Shown here piece by piece: positions 1-7,886 of a stretch of 29,945 nt of DNA; position 1 is the stretch's first letter, and every line of letters begins with the position of its first letter. The translations under genes and the position numbers were made by a program. The DNA is taken from contig DFGU01000101.1 in the NCBI GenBank assembly GCA_002371785.1, forward strand, positions 1-29,945, given 5' to 3'. The DNA is from Bacteroidales bacterium UBA3742 (GTDB lineage: Bacteria > Bacteroidota > Bacteroidia > Bacteroidales > Paludibacteraceae). The notes beneath the pieces are model-generated. The model was given only the letters and a program-made list of their open reading frames with translations, was not told where the DNA came from and did no database searches.

Positions 1-1
1 T

Positions 2-1792
2 TGGGATCCGCAAGACTCGATCAGTACGCAATGGAACAAACACGGCAACTGGATGGGTATCGATCAATACAACCGGCCTATGCACGCCACGGCCCGCTTT
101 GCTCCGCTTCCCACCACGTCGGTAATCATTCAGGCCATGACCGACGGCAGACCGTATCCGGTACTGCCTGACCTGACCAATCCTGCTACCTACGACTCCG
201 TTAAGCAGGTGGGCTTCCAATACAACCAATGCGACAACATCCGTTTCCTGCCGAATGCTGCGATCGGTCAACAGCAACGTCTCGAATACGGCGATGCCAT
301 CGTCGATATGCCGATGCCGCAACGAACATGGGCACTGCGCGGTGCGCCGATCAAAGGTATGATCAGCGGTGACCTCTATATGGCCAATGCCGATATAGCG
401 AATGAGACGCCACTATGGGAAGTTGGTGAGTTCGACGCGAATGGACGCAGCTACACCTACGGCAATGCTACGTTCTGGCTCTCCGTCTATGCGCGGGATA
501 CCAAGCTCATCAACCAGGGCGAAGACTCTACGCGCACGGCTGCGGATGAATGGTCAAAAGTGACGAACGGTATGACCCTTCCGCTCCGGCCGGCAAACGG
601 CTTTGCCGTCTATGCGCGCACCAAATCCGAACAAGATGCTGCTGTTCGTCTGCCGAAGAACGATGACATATACTATTATTACGGTACGTACGGCGAGAAA
701 CTGTATGACCGTTATGAGCAGAACCTGCGGACTCTCCGTAACTCTGCAGAATTGGGTAACGGTGAAGCCGGTAAGTTGGCCTTCCATGCCGATATAGAGG
801 ATTATACCATTAGTAATGATGGCTCGGTAGCTACCAATTCCTTCGTCTTCGGCAACCCCACGATGGGCTATATCGACATCTGGGGATTCATTGCCGACAA
901 CGGCCTCAAGCAAGAGTTCGACTACCTGGATGCCGCCGGAAACCATCAGACAGTATCCCATACTTCCGCTATGGTCACAACGGATCGAATCAGCGAACCG
1001 ACGCGTTACCTGCCGCCGATGCATGCTATCGTGGTGAAGCTTAAGAACGAAGAAAATAGCACTTCGCTGAACGTACGGCTGAATGCGGATCGTATCGTAA
1101 CGGAGACGAGTCAGGTAATTCCGTCTGTTCGGGCATGCCCGGCCGGTGGCGGTGACCTAGCGTTGGCTCACGCACCGCAGCGCCAGGAGGCATCTCGCGG
1201 CCGAGGCATCATGACCGTCACGGCACTTAACCCCGTATCGCCGCGTTGCAACTCGCGTCTGCTGCTCGGTCAGGGCTATCATAACACCGTCCTGGACGGC
1301 GAAGATGCCGTATTGACGACGTTCAATATCGACAACTTCCATATGACCAATACCCCGACCACGCCGTTTAATATCTACGCGGTAGAGGGTCAGAACGCCC
1401 TGAGTATTGATCTGAGGAACGACATCGTCAATGTGCCCATCTCGTTCTACATGAGTGCGCTGCCGTACGACCCGACCACGCAACTGTGGTTCACCGGCGT
1501 GAACTCGGTAGACGGACCGCTCGTGCTCTACGATGCGCTGACCGACACCGAGCGAACCATCATCGACGGTATATGCCTCACTATCGAGACGCCGACCCAG
1601 AATCACGAGCGCCGCTACTATATCCGCCGTCCGGGTTATACCCCCGACGAGCAGGGTACCCCGACCGACGAGCCTACAATCTACGACACATACCATGACG
1701 AAGAACACGCCGTAAAAATTATTCGCAATGACCAGGTGCTCATCCTGCGCGGCGGACATGTATATACGGTGTTTGGACAAAAACTACAATGA
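2..1792 (+). CDS. C-terminal part of a large secreted surface protein with a T9SS-like sorting tail (5' end outside window)
   Basis: The frame is open from the first full codon at base 2, with no stop before the in-frame ATG at 53, so the gene begins upstream and 596 codons are visible. I do not recognise an enzymatic domain. The chain is polar, rich in Asn, Thr, Asp and Tyr, and beta-strand-like throughout, as in Bacteroidota cell-surface proteins. The last 27 residues (AVKIIRNDQVLILRGGHVY, then TVFGQKLQ) match the pattern of short Bacteroidales C-terminal tails: a hydrophobic/Lys strand, Asn-Asp/Gly-Gln, Ile-Leu-Arg-Gly-Gly, Tyr, Gly-Gln-Lys. Such tails are taken as type IX secretion sorting signals. 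A T9SS component (PorW/SprE) lies at the other end of this window. The stop codon overlaps the next start (ATGA). The family is unknown; export by T9SS is inferred. Confidence 0.75.
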   Translation, partial: WDPQDSISTQWNKHGNWMGIDQYNRPMHATARFAPLPTTSVIIQAMTDGRPYPVLPDLTNPATYDSVKQVGFQYNQCDNIRFLPNAAIGQQQRLEYGDAIVDMPMPQRTWALRGAPIKGMISGDLYMANADIANETPLWEVGEFDANGRSYTYGNATFWLSVYARDTKLINQGEDSTRTAADEWSKVTNGMTLPLRPANGFAVYARTKSEQDAAVRLPKNDDIYYYYGTYGEKLYDRYEQNLRTLRNSAELGNGEAGKLAFHADIEDYTISNDGSVATNSFVFGNPTMGYIDIWGFIADNGLKQEFDYLDAAGNHQTVSHTSAMVTTDRISEPTRYLPPMHAIVVKLKNEENSTSLNVRLNADRIVTETSQVIPSVRACPAGGGDLALAHAPQRQEASRGRGIMTVTALNPVSPRCNSRLLLGQGYHNTVLDGEDAVLTTFNIDNFHMTNTPTTPFNIYAVEGQNALSIDLRNDIVNVPISFYMSALPYDPTTQLWFTGVNSVDGPLVLYDALTDTERTIIDGICLTIETPTQNHERRYYIRRPGYTPDEQGTPTDEPTIYDTYHDEEHAVKIIRNDQVLILRGGHVYTVFGQKLQ

Positions 1793-2223
1793 CAATGATG
1801 ACGCAACAGAAGAAAATACGACATGGTTTGGTGCTCGTAGCATGGTTGCTACTATGGGGCGGACTGTTAGTTCCCGCCCGAGCATATAGAGAGGCTACCC
1901 CGCCTCAGTCATGGCAACGCACGCCCGTCATGAGCGAAGACGTACGTCCTGCGTACGAGTTCCGCTCTACCTCCAGCTATATGGCTACCACCGGACGCGG
2001 ATCGACCGTACTGACAGGTACGGCCTATTCCTCGCGTCCGAGACGAGAGAATACGAATCCTTCTCCATTTGATGAAGATCCAAGTGGTCAGGGAGTCGGT
2101 AATGTCGACACCCCGGTCGGCAGCCCGATGGTGCTGCTCGTACTGGCTATGGTTTACGGCTTGATAATGGGCTGGAGACGCTCCCATAGACGCTCTACGG
2201 GTAGCCCCATGACGTTGAAGTAA
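1789..2223 (+). CDS. Small exported protein with C-terminal membrane segment and basic tail, unknown function
   Basis: This 144-residue protein starts in a 4-bp ATGA overlap with the preceding stop; Met3 or Met4 are alternative starts. The N-terminus has a Lys/Arg-rich start and a hydrophobic stretch (about residues 12-31, ending PARA), which looks like a signal peptide. The middle is polar and probably disordered, rich in Ser, Thr, Arg and Pro. The C-terminus has Pro-Val-Gly-Ser-Pro, a single hydrophobic helix (about residues 113-128), then a basic tail (WRRSHRR). This three-part end resembles envelope-sorting tails, but I cannot assign it to a named system. Coupling to the T9SS-tailed gene suggests a shared envelope role. 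The last 70 bp overlap the maf coding region on the opposite strand. Confidence 0.65.
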   Translation: MTMMTQQKKIRHGLVLVAWLLLWGGLLVPARAYREATPPQSWQRTPVMSEDVRPAYEFRSTSSYMATTGRGSTVLTGTAYSSRPRRENTNPSPFDEDPSGQGVGNVDTPVGSPMVLLVLAMVYGLIMGWRRSHRRSTGSPMTLK

Positions 2224-2723
2224 GATCCGCTCAGGGCGGTGCAGCCTACGTAGCCTATCCACTCCTGGATACCATACGCACCGGCCTTGTCGAGCGGATG
2301 ATAGTGGGCGACGTAATAGTCGATCTCCTCGTCCGTGAGCTCGCGGAAGGTCACATCCGTAGCATCCACAAACGATTCCATACGGCCATCCGCACCGGTG
2401 AGCGTCACACCGGTATAGACCTGATGGGTGCGGCCGGAGAGCAGGCGCAGCATACGCCGAGCATCGGCCTCGTCAGCGGGTTTTCCCAACATCTGAGCGT
2501 CGCACCACACAATGGTGTCGGCCGTGATGAGCCACTCATCCTCGCGCAGGCGATGCGCGTAGGCGCGCGCTTTCGCACGCGAAATATATAAAGGAATATC
2601 GCCGGCACGGAGATCGGTCGGACAAGTCTCATCGGCATCGATATCTACGACATCGAACGGAATATCAAGCCCCGCCAGCAGTTCTCTGCGGCGGGGCGAT
2701 TTACTTCCAAGGATCAGGCGCAT
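2154..2723 (-). CDS. maf: Maf-family nucleoside triphosphate pyrophosphatase
   Basis: This 189-residue protein is of normal length for the family. Maf proteins hydrolyse non-canonical or excess nucleoside triphosphates to the monophosphate and pyrophosphate; the YhdE branch prefers dTTP and UTP. The N-terminal motif GSKSPRRRELL (residues 6-16) is the family signature that binds the phosphates. Glu32, Lys51 and Asp69 (in ITADTIVW) fit the conserved active-site positions, with Asp69 the likely catalytic base. The C-terminal GSYFNVMGLPV segment is also typical. The start overlaps the end of the UbiA-family gene by 10 bp, so it is probably the last gene of the pta operon. Its 3' end overlaps the convergent small membrane-protein gene by 70 bp. 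Confidence 0.93.
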   Translation of the reverse strand: MRLILGSKSPRRRELLAGLDIPFDVVDIDADETCPTDLRAGDIPLYISRAKARAYAHRLREDEWLITADTIVWCDAQMLGKPADEADARRMLRLLSGRTHQVYTGVTLTGADGRMESFVDATDVTFRELTDEEIDYYVAHYHPLDKAGAYGIQEWIGYVGCTALSGSYFNVMGLPVERLWERLQPIIKP

Positions 2724-3703
2724 AACTGAATGTATATCACATAGCTATATAGCAATCCGAGCAACATGGCGAGCTTCATGAGCCGCTGCGCATTGCGATA
2801 GTCGGACGGGATGCGAGCCGCCCATACGAGCGCCAGCACGCAGAGCAGCGGCACGATGAGTCCGAACGCAAGGTAGCGCACGCTCATGCTGTTCCAGGTA
2901 TGCGGGAACGGCAGCAGACCGAAGACGAACCAGCAGAGCACGCCGATTGTAATGGCGATCATGACGGTGAGAATCACCTTGGTCCACAGCTCACCCAACC
3001 GGATTGGCATCGTGCGGCACTCCAGCTCGCGATCGCCCATCTGGTCCTGCAGGTCCTTGATCACCTCACGAATCCAGGTATAGAGGAAGATCATGAGCGC
3101 GAACCCTCCGAGCCAGGTATAGATGACGCGGATGACGGGCTGCAGTTGGTCCAAGATAGGCTGGAAATCATGCGCGAGGATAAAGGGCAGAAACATACCC
3201 TCGTTAGCCAGCCCCAACAGCATAGGCACGACGGCCGAAGCAAAGGCTACGATCAGGTTGCCCACCAGGAACTGGCGCTTATAGGCCGACGAGTAGAACC
3301 ACAGCAATCCCGGCATGAGCAGGATGACGATACCCAGCGTCCAGCTATGGCACAGCCAGGCTACGAGCAGGCCCACCAGGATACCGGCTACGCTCAGGCC
3401 GATGCTCAGGTGCATAGCGGCGGGTTTGGTCATCGTCTCGCCCACGACGACGCTGTCGGGCCGGTTGATACGGTCGATCTTGATATCGAAATAGTCGTTG
3501 ATCACGTAGCCGCCGGCAGCGATGAGCACCACGCTCAGGATGAGCAGCCATAGTATCGGCTCGGGCAGCACCTCGGGCAGGCCACCGTGGCTGTAGAGCA
3601 ACGGCACCACGAGCCATTTCTCCAGCACCCACATCAGGATAGCCAGGAATAGCAAGTTCTGCCAACGAATCAGACGGAATATATCTTTCGTACGCTCGAT
3701 CAT
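2714..3703 (-). CDS. UbiA-superfamily prenyltransferase
   Basis: This is a membrane protein of about 329 residues with eight or nine hydrophobic helices. The first Asp-rich motif NDYFDIKIDRINRP (from about residue 69) and the second, EVIKDLQDQMGD, are the Mg-prenyl-diphosphate sites of the UbiA superfamily. YSSAYKR followed by GN...A is also typical. These enzymes attach a polyprenyl chain to an aromatic or glycerol acceptor in the membrane. Bacteroidota members like this are often named geranylgeranylglycerol-phosphate geranylgeranyltransferases, but the substrate cannot be read from the sequence. I chose the ATG at 3703 because it overlaps the stop of the upstream glycosidase (ATGA); a start at 3754 would add 17 residues that only read through that gene's end. 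Confidence 0.88.
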   Translation of the reverse strand: MIERTKDIFRLIRWQNLLFLAILMWVLEKWLVVPLLYSHGGLPEVLPEPILWLLILSVVLIAAGGYVINDYFDIKIDRINRPDSVVVGETMTKPAAMHLSIGLSVAGILVGLLVAWLCHSWTLGIVILLMPGLLWFYSSAYKRQFLVGNLIVAFASAVVPMLLGLANEGMFLPFILAHDFQPILDQLQPVIRVIYTWLGGFALMIFLYTWIREVIKDLQDQMGDRELECRTMPIRLGELWTKVILTVMIAITIGVLCWFVFGLLPFPHTWNSMSVRYLAFGLIVPLLCVLALVWAARIPSDYRNAQRLMKLAMLLGLLYSYVIYIQLCA

Positions 3704-5337
3704 GGTTTCTCTATTTTGATAATAGCGCCCTTCCAAGCATCCAAGCTCAGGCAAACAGGTTGCTCATCGGTGAAAGGTTGCGTGAAGGATTCGCCGCCAT
3801 TCAAAAGGTCGGTCATCCGGGCATGGGTGCATGCCTCCAATCCGAGATAGACAAAGGCATCGGTCGGGATATTGATACGCAGATCCACGCGGCGGTCGTC
3901 GAAATTGACTACCACCAGCAGCAGGTCGCCCTTGATGTAACGCAAAAAGGCAAACTGGCGGGCACGGTTGAAGCCGTCGCCCTGGGCATACTGCAGGTCA
4001 TACATCTTGCCCTCCGAGAGCGCGCGGTTGTCGCGCTTGAGGCAGAGCAGACGCTGGTAGAACGCCCGCAGCGAGCGCTGCTCGTCATCCAGTCCGCCGC
4101 CATCGTACTGACCGTTGTTGGCCCATGCCTGGAGCGAACGCAGGCTCCAGAAATCGAATATCGACGTGCGTCCGTCGATGCCGGAGAAGCCCTCGAAGTC
4201 CATGCCCTTCTCGCCCAACTCCTGACCCATATAGATGAGCAGGGGGTTCGGCGTCAGCGCAGCGGCTACCACCATAGCGGGTTCGGCATTCGCACCGTTG
4301 CCGCAGAAGAAGCCGGAGGCGATACGTTGCTCGTCGTGGTTCTCCAGGAAGTAGAGCATATGCTTGAGTTGCTCGCCACGCTCCAGCCAGCGGCCAGAGA
4401 TACCCTCGGCCGACCAGCCGCGGCTGACCACGCCACGCAGGTAGTCGTACATACCGACCTTGTCGTACAGGTAGTCGAAGCCGGCGTTGATATACGCCCA
4501 ATAGCGGTTCGGGTCGTAGCATTCGCCGATGAAGATAAGCTTCTTATGGCGCGCCTTGATCTGCGGGATGGCCCACTCAAAGAACTCTACCGGCACCATC
4601 TCTGCCATATCGACGCGTAGGCCATCAATGCCCTTGCCTGCCCAGAAGAGCAGGATGTCGCGCATCTTCTCCCAAGTGTTAGGAATAGGCGAGAACTGCT
4701 TCTCGCCGCCGCCCTGGTAGAAGACGCCGTAGTTGAGCTTGACCGTCTCATACCAGTCGTTCTCCGAGGGATGGCAGGTAAAGCAGTCGTTGCCGGTCAC
4801 CTTGGCCGGCATCTCCTCATAGCCCTGCAGGTCGCGGTCCATCGAGAAGGGCATACCCGGCAGGTAATAAAAATTGTTGAGCGGCGAGAAAGCCCAGTTG
4901 GGGTTGTCGTCCTGACCCAGGTCGCGTACGCCCTTGGGTTTGGCCTTGGACTTATACTGGCGCGCTACATGGTTGGGCACAAAGTCCATGATGACCTTGA
5001 GTCCGGCCCGGTGCGTGCGACGCACCAGGGCCTCGAACTCGGCCATGCGGTTCTTCTCATCGGCTGCGATATCGGGATGGACATCATAGTAGTCGGTGAT
5101 GGCATACGGACTACCCGCCTTGCCCTTGGTGATCGCAGGATTGTTGCGTTCGCCCGTGGCATGACGGATAATACCGGTGTACCAAATATGGGTAACACCC
5201 AGCTCGGCGATGGCACGCAGCGCACGGGGCGTTATGTCGGCCATCGTACCACAACCGTTCTGCTTGCGCGAGCCGTTAGGAATACGGCGCTCGTTGGCAT
5301 TGCCGAACAGTCGGGGCAGGATTTGATATATAATCAT
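3700..5337 (-). CDS. Cytoplasmic GH13 alpha-amylase-family glycosidase
   Basis: This 545-residue protein has no signal peptide, so it probably works on alpha-glucans in the cytoplasm. The GH13 barrel motifs appear in order: region I DFVPNH (118-123), region II GLRVDMAE with the nucleophile Asp243 and Arg241, region III IGECYD with the acid/base Glu272, and region IV ENHDE with His334 and Asp335. A beta-sandwich-like C-terminal domain follows, about residues 445-545. The cysteine-containing loop at 184-190 (NDCFTCH) seems typical of a conserved Bacteroidota subgroup. It sits in one run with pta-ackA upstream and UbiA-maf downstream, and a second glucan enzyme (GH77) lies at 12570. Exact specificity (maltogenic, dextrin or alpha-1,6 bonds) is not visible. 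Confidence 0.9.
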   Translation of the reverse strand: MIIYQILPRLFGNANERRIPNGSRKQNGCGTMADITPRALRAIAELGVTHIWYTGIIRHATGERNNPAITKGKAGSPYAITDYYDVHPDIAADEKNRMAEFEALVRRTHRAGLKVIMDFVPNHVARQYKSKAKPKGVRDLGQDDNPNWAFSPLNNFYYLPGMPFSMDRDLQGYEEMPAKVTGNDCFTCHPSENDWYETVKLNYGVFYQGGGEKQFSPIPNTWEKMRDILLFWAGKGIDGLRVDMAEMVPVEFFEWAIPQIKARHKKLIFIGECYDPNRYWAYINAGFDYLYDKVGMYDYLRGVVSRGWSAEGISGRWLERGEQLKHMLYFLENHDEQRIASGFFCGNGANAEPAMVVAAALTPNPLLIYMGQELGEKGMDFEGFSGIDGRTSIFDFWSLRSLQAWANNGQYDGGGLDDEQRSLRAFYQRLLCLKRDNRALSEGKMYDLQYAQGDGFNRARQFAFLRYIKGDLLLVVVNFDDRRVDLRINIPTDAFVYLGLEACTHARMTDLLNGGESFTQPFTDEQPVCLSLDAWKGAIIKIEKP

Positions 5338-5392
5338 TCTATGTGTGTTTGGTTGGTGTGTAGGTTAAGTACTTGTGTTTTTCGGTCGGCTG

Positions 5393-6583
5393 TTATACCA
5401 GCGCAGCGGTATCCATGGCGATCATGAGCTCCTCATCGGTCGGGATGAGGCATACGGTCACCTTGGAGTTCTTGGAGGAGATGATACGCTCCTCGCCGCG
5501 TACGTTGTTGGCCTCCTCGTCGAGCTCGATACCCAGGTAGGAGAGTCCCTTCATGATCTCGGCACGGATATACGGATCGTTCTCGCCGATACCGGCCGTG
5601 AAGACCAAGATGTCCAGGCCGTTCATAGCCGCAGCGTATGCACCGATATATTTCTTGACGCGATAGATAAACATCTTGCGGGCCAGGTCAGCACGATGGT
5701 TGCCGGCCTTGATAGCAGCCTCGATGTCGCGGCAGTCGCTGGACACACCCGACACACCGAGCAAGCCGGACTGCTTGTTAACCAGGTTGTTAAAAGCCTT
5801 GGTATCCATATGCTCCTTGTCCATAATAAAGGTAGCGGCACCCAGGTCGAGGTCGCCGGCACGCGTACCCATCACGAGTCCCTCTACCGGAGTCAGACCC
5901 ATCGAGGTATCTACCGACTCACCGTTCAGCACAGCCGTGCAGCTACCGCCACCGCCGATGTGGGCCGTAACGATCTTCTGCTTCTTGGGATCCACGCCCA
6001 GGAACTCGCATACGCGAGCGCTGACATAACGATGGCTGGTGCCGTGGAAACCGTAGCGACGGATGGCGTATTTCTCATATAGTTCGTACGGGAGCGCGTA
6101 CATGTAGGCATAGTCGGGCATGGTCTGATGGAAGGCCGTGTCGAAGACTGCCACCTGCGGCACGTCGGGCAGCGTGGCCGAGATAGCATCAATGCCCTTG
6201 AGGTTTGCGGGGTTGTGAAGCGGTGCGAGCTCGACGCACTCGATGATCTGCTGCTTCACTTCCGGAGTGATCACTACCGACTTGTTGAACTTCTCGCCGC
6301 CATGCACTACGCGGTGACCTACGGCGTTGATCTCCTTGAGGTCCTTGAGGACGCCGATCTCGGGATCTACGAGTTTTTCGAGGATCAACTGGATACCTAC
6401 GGTATGCTCGGGCATCGACTTCTCGAATTTCACTTTCTCGCCGTTCGGCAACTTGACCAGCAGGAACGAGTCGGGCAAACCGATCTTCTCGATACCACCC
6501 TGGGCCATCACGGACTTGCTCTCCATATCGAAGAGCTTATATTTAATACTGCTACTACCGCAGTTTAAAACCAGAATTGTCAT
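5393..6583 (-). CDS. ackA: Acetate kinase
   Basis: This 396-residue protein is full length for the family. It carries out acetyl phosphate + ADP = acetate + ATP, the last step of acetate fermentation. The N-terminal signature VLNCGSSSIKYKLF, the VGHRVVHGG segment, AVFDTAFHQTMP, FHGTSHRYVS and the phosphate-binding loop HIGGGGSC are all present, followed by GTRAGDLDLG and FTAGIGENDP. It lies 94 bp downstream of pta on the same strand, the usual pairing; the gap holds a 16-bp-period repeat. No promoter of the TAnnTTTG type is visible in the gap, so it is probably transcribed with pta from the promoter near 7731. An A/T-rich leader with no clear Shine-Dalgarno precedes the ATG, as is common in Bacteroidota. 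Confidence 0.97.
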   Translation of the reverse strand: MTILVLNCGSSSIKYKLFDMESKSVMAQGGIEKIGLPDSFLLVKLPNGEKVKFEKSMPEHTVGIQLILEKLVDPEIGVLKDLKEINAVGHRVVHGGEKFNKSVVITPEVKQQIIECVELAPLHNPANLKGIDAISATLPDVPQVAVFDTAFHQTMPDYAYMYALPYELYEKYAIRRYGFHGTSHRYVSARVCEFLGVDPKKQKIVTAHIGGGGSCTAVLNGESVDTSMGLTPVEGLVMGTRAGDLDLGAATFIMDKEHMDTKAFNNLVNKQSGLLGVSGVSSDCRDIEAAIKAGNHRADLARKMFIYRVKKYIGAYAAAMNGLDILVFTAGIGENDPYIRAEIMKGLSYLGIELDEEANNVRGEERIISSKNSKVTVCLIPTDEELMIAMDTAALV

Positions 6584-6615
6584 ATATATATAAATTGTTT
6601 GTTAAATGTCTTTTA

Positions 6616-6679
6616 GGCCGCAGGCCGGTCTTTCAGCGTAGCGGTCTTATAATGCAACGGTCTTTCAGCGTAGCGGTCT
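6616..6679 (-). repeat. 16-bp-period tandem array at the pta stop codon
   Basis: On the minus strand four 16-bp units follow each other without gaps. Each begins AGACCG. Units 1 and 3 (6679-6664 and 6647-6632) are identical, AGACCGCTACGCTGAA. Units 2 and 4 keep only the first six bases; unit 4 is GC-rich and contains the inverted repeat GGCC-TGC-GGCC. The first unit overlaps the last two bases of the pta TAG stop. Confidence 0.85.
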
Positions 6680-7676
6680 ATTTTATAGCTTGATTGGCGG
6701 TGATGATTACCATTTGTACGATATCTTGCACCTTGCAGCCGCGGCTCAGGTCGTTGACCGGCGCTGCGATGCCCTGCAGGATCGGACCTACGGCATCCGC
6801 ACCCGAGAAGCGCTCCACGAGCTTGTAGCCTATATTGCCGGCTTGCAAATCGGGGAATACCAGCACGTTAGCCTTGCCGGCTACCGGACTACCCGGCGCC
6901 TTGGTAGCAGCCACCTTATCCACCAGTGCGGCATCCGCCTGGAGTTCTCCGTCCAGGAGCAGCTCCGGTGCCATCTCGCGGGCCAGACGTGTAGCCTCCG
7001 CTACCTTGTCCACCAACTCGTGCTTTGCGCTACCCTTGGTAGAGAACGACAGCATGGCTACGCGCGGCTCGATACCGGCGATAGCACGAGCGGTCTCAGC
7101 TGTGGAAACAGCTATCTCGGCCAACTGCTTGGCATCCGGATTCGGGTTGACAGCGCAGTCGGCAAACAGCAGGAAGCCGTTCTCGCCCAGCTGCTTAGCC
7201 GGCGTGAACATCAGGAACGCACCGCTCACGATCGAGCAGCCCGGCTTGGTCTTCAGGATCTGGAAGGCCGGGCGAATGGTATCGGCCGTCGTACCGCGTG
7301 CACCGGCCAGCTCGCCGTCGGCATCGCCGTTCTTGATCATCAAGCAACCCAAGTAGAGCGGATCTTGCGCCTTGCGAGCAGCCTCCTCCTCGGTCATACC
7401 CTTGGCCTTGCGGAGCTCATAGAGCAGGTGGGCATACTCCGGCATCTTAGGATCATGGATCGGGTCCACGATCTCGGCCTCGCCGATATGCTCATAGCCG
7501 TTCTCGGCAGCCATCTGGCGAATCTTGTCGGGGTCTCCGATAAGAATGAGTTTGGCAATTTTGTCACGCAAAATCAGGTTAGCCGCCTCCAGCGTACGCG
7601 GCTCATCACCCTCGGGCAACACGATACGCTGGGGATTTGCCTGCGCACGTTGCAACATTTTTTGTAAGATGTCCAT
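6678..7676 (-). CDS. pta: Phosphate acetyltransferase
   Basis: This 332-residue protein is the short, single-domain form of Pta, without the N-terminal regulatory domain of the enterobacterial enzyme. It converts acetyl-CoA and phosphate to acetyl phosphate, the substrate of the AckA encoded next. Recognisable segments include the N-terminal RIVLPEGDEPRTLEAA, the stretch GDADGELAGARGTTAD, AMLSFSTKGSA with GELQADAA, and the C-terminal ANVLVFPDLQAGNIGYKL and GPILQGIAAPVNDLSRG. The gene has its own Bacteroidota-type promoter about 55-85 bp upstream and appears to head the pta-ackA-GH13-ubiA-maf run. A repeat array begins in its stop codon. Confidence 0.97.
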   Translation of the reverse strand: MDILQKMLQRAQANPQRIVLPEGDEPRTLEAANLILRDKIAKLILIGDPDKIRQMAAENGYEHIGEAEIVDPIHDPKMPEYAHLLYELRKAKGMTEEEAARKAQDPLYLGCLMIKNGDADGELAGARGTTADTIRPAFQILKTKPGCSIVSGAFLMFTPAKQLGENGFLLFADCAVNPNPDAKQLAEIAVSTAETARAIAGIEPRVAMLSFSTKGSAKHELVDKVAEATRLAREMAPELLLDGELQADAALVDKVAATKAPGSPVAGKANVLVFPDLQAGNIGYKLVERFSGADAVGPILQGIAAPVNDLSRGCKVQDIVQMVIITANQAIK

Positions 7677-7730
7677 AGTAGAAAATGTGTTTTATAGTAG
7701 TTAATAAATATGCATGTTTATTTTGTCGTG

Positions 7731-7761
7731 CAAAGTTACGAAAAATTATGCATATACGCAA
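7731..7761 (-). promoter_or_regulatory. Promoter of the pta operon
   Basis: On the minus strand the -7 box TAACTTTG is complementary to 7731-7738. It is a full match to TAnnTTTG and is followed by CAC as in other Bacteroidota promoters. TTG at the -33 position (7759-7761) lies 20 nt upstream. The leader would be about 50 nt. Confidence 0.75.
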
Positions 7762-7797
7762 TAGTTTTGAAAAAAAATATTTTTTTTCTGTTAAAAA

Positions 7798-7829
7798 TTT
7801 GCCAGATTCAAAAAAAAGTTGTAACTTTG
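7798..7829 (+). promoter_or_regulatory. Promoter of the OmpA-family gene
   Basis: TTTG at 7798-7801, a 20-nt gap, then TAACTTTG at 7822-7829 followed by CACC. This is a full match to the Bacteroidota -33/-7 consensus. It is divergent from the pta promoter, with an A/T-rich spacer between them. Confidence 0.85.
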
Positions 7830-7886
7830 CACCCTGAATTATGAATTGGAGCACGCTTCTCCATTGTAAACGTAAAAATATACTAT

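Noticed and set aside
3704..3754. A longer N-terminus for the UbiA-family protein
   Set aside because: The extra 17 residues overlap the coding end of the GH13 gene in another frame. The ATGA overlap at 3703 is the better start.
5338..5392. A promoter for the GH13 gene in the gap after ackA
   Set aside because: The gap has a GT-rich stretch but no TAnnTTTG box with a spaced TTTG. I treat the gene as co-transcribed with ackA.
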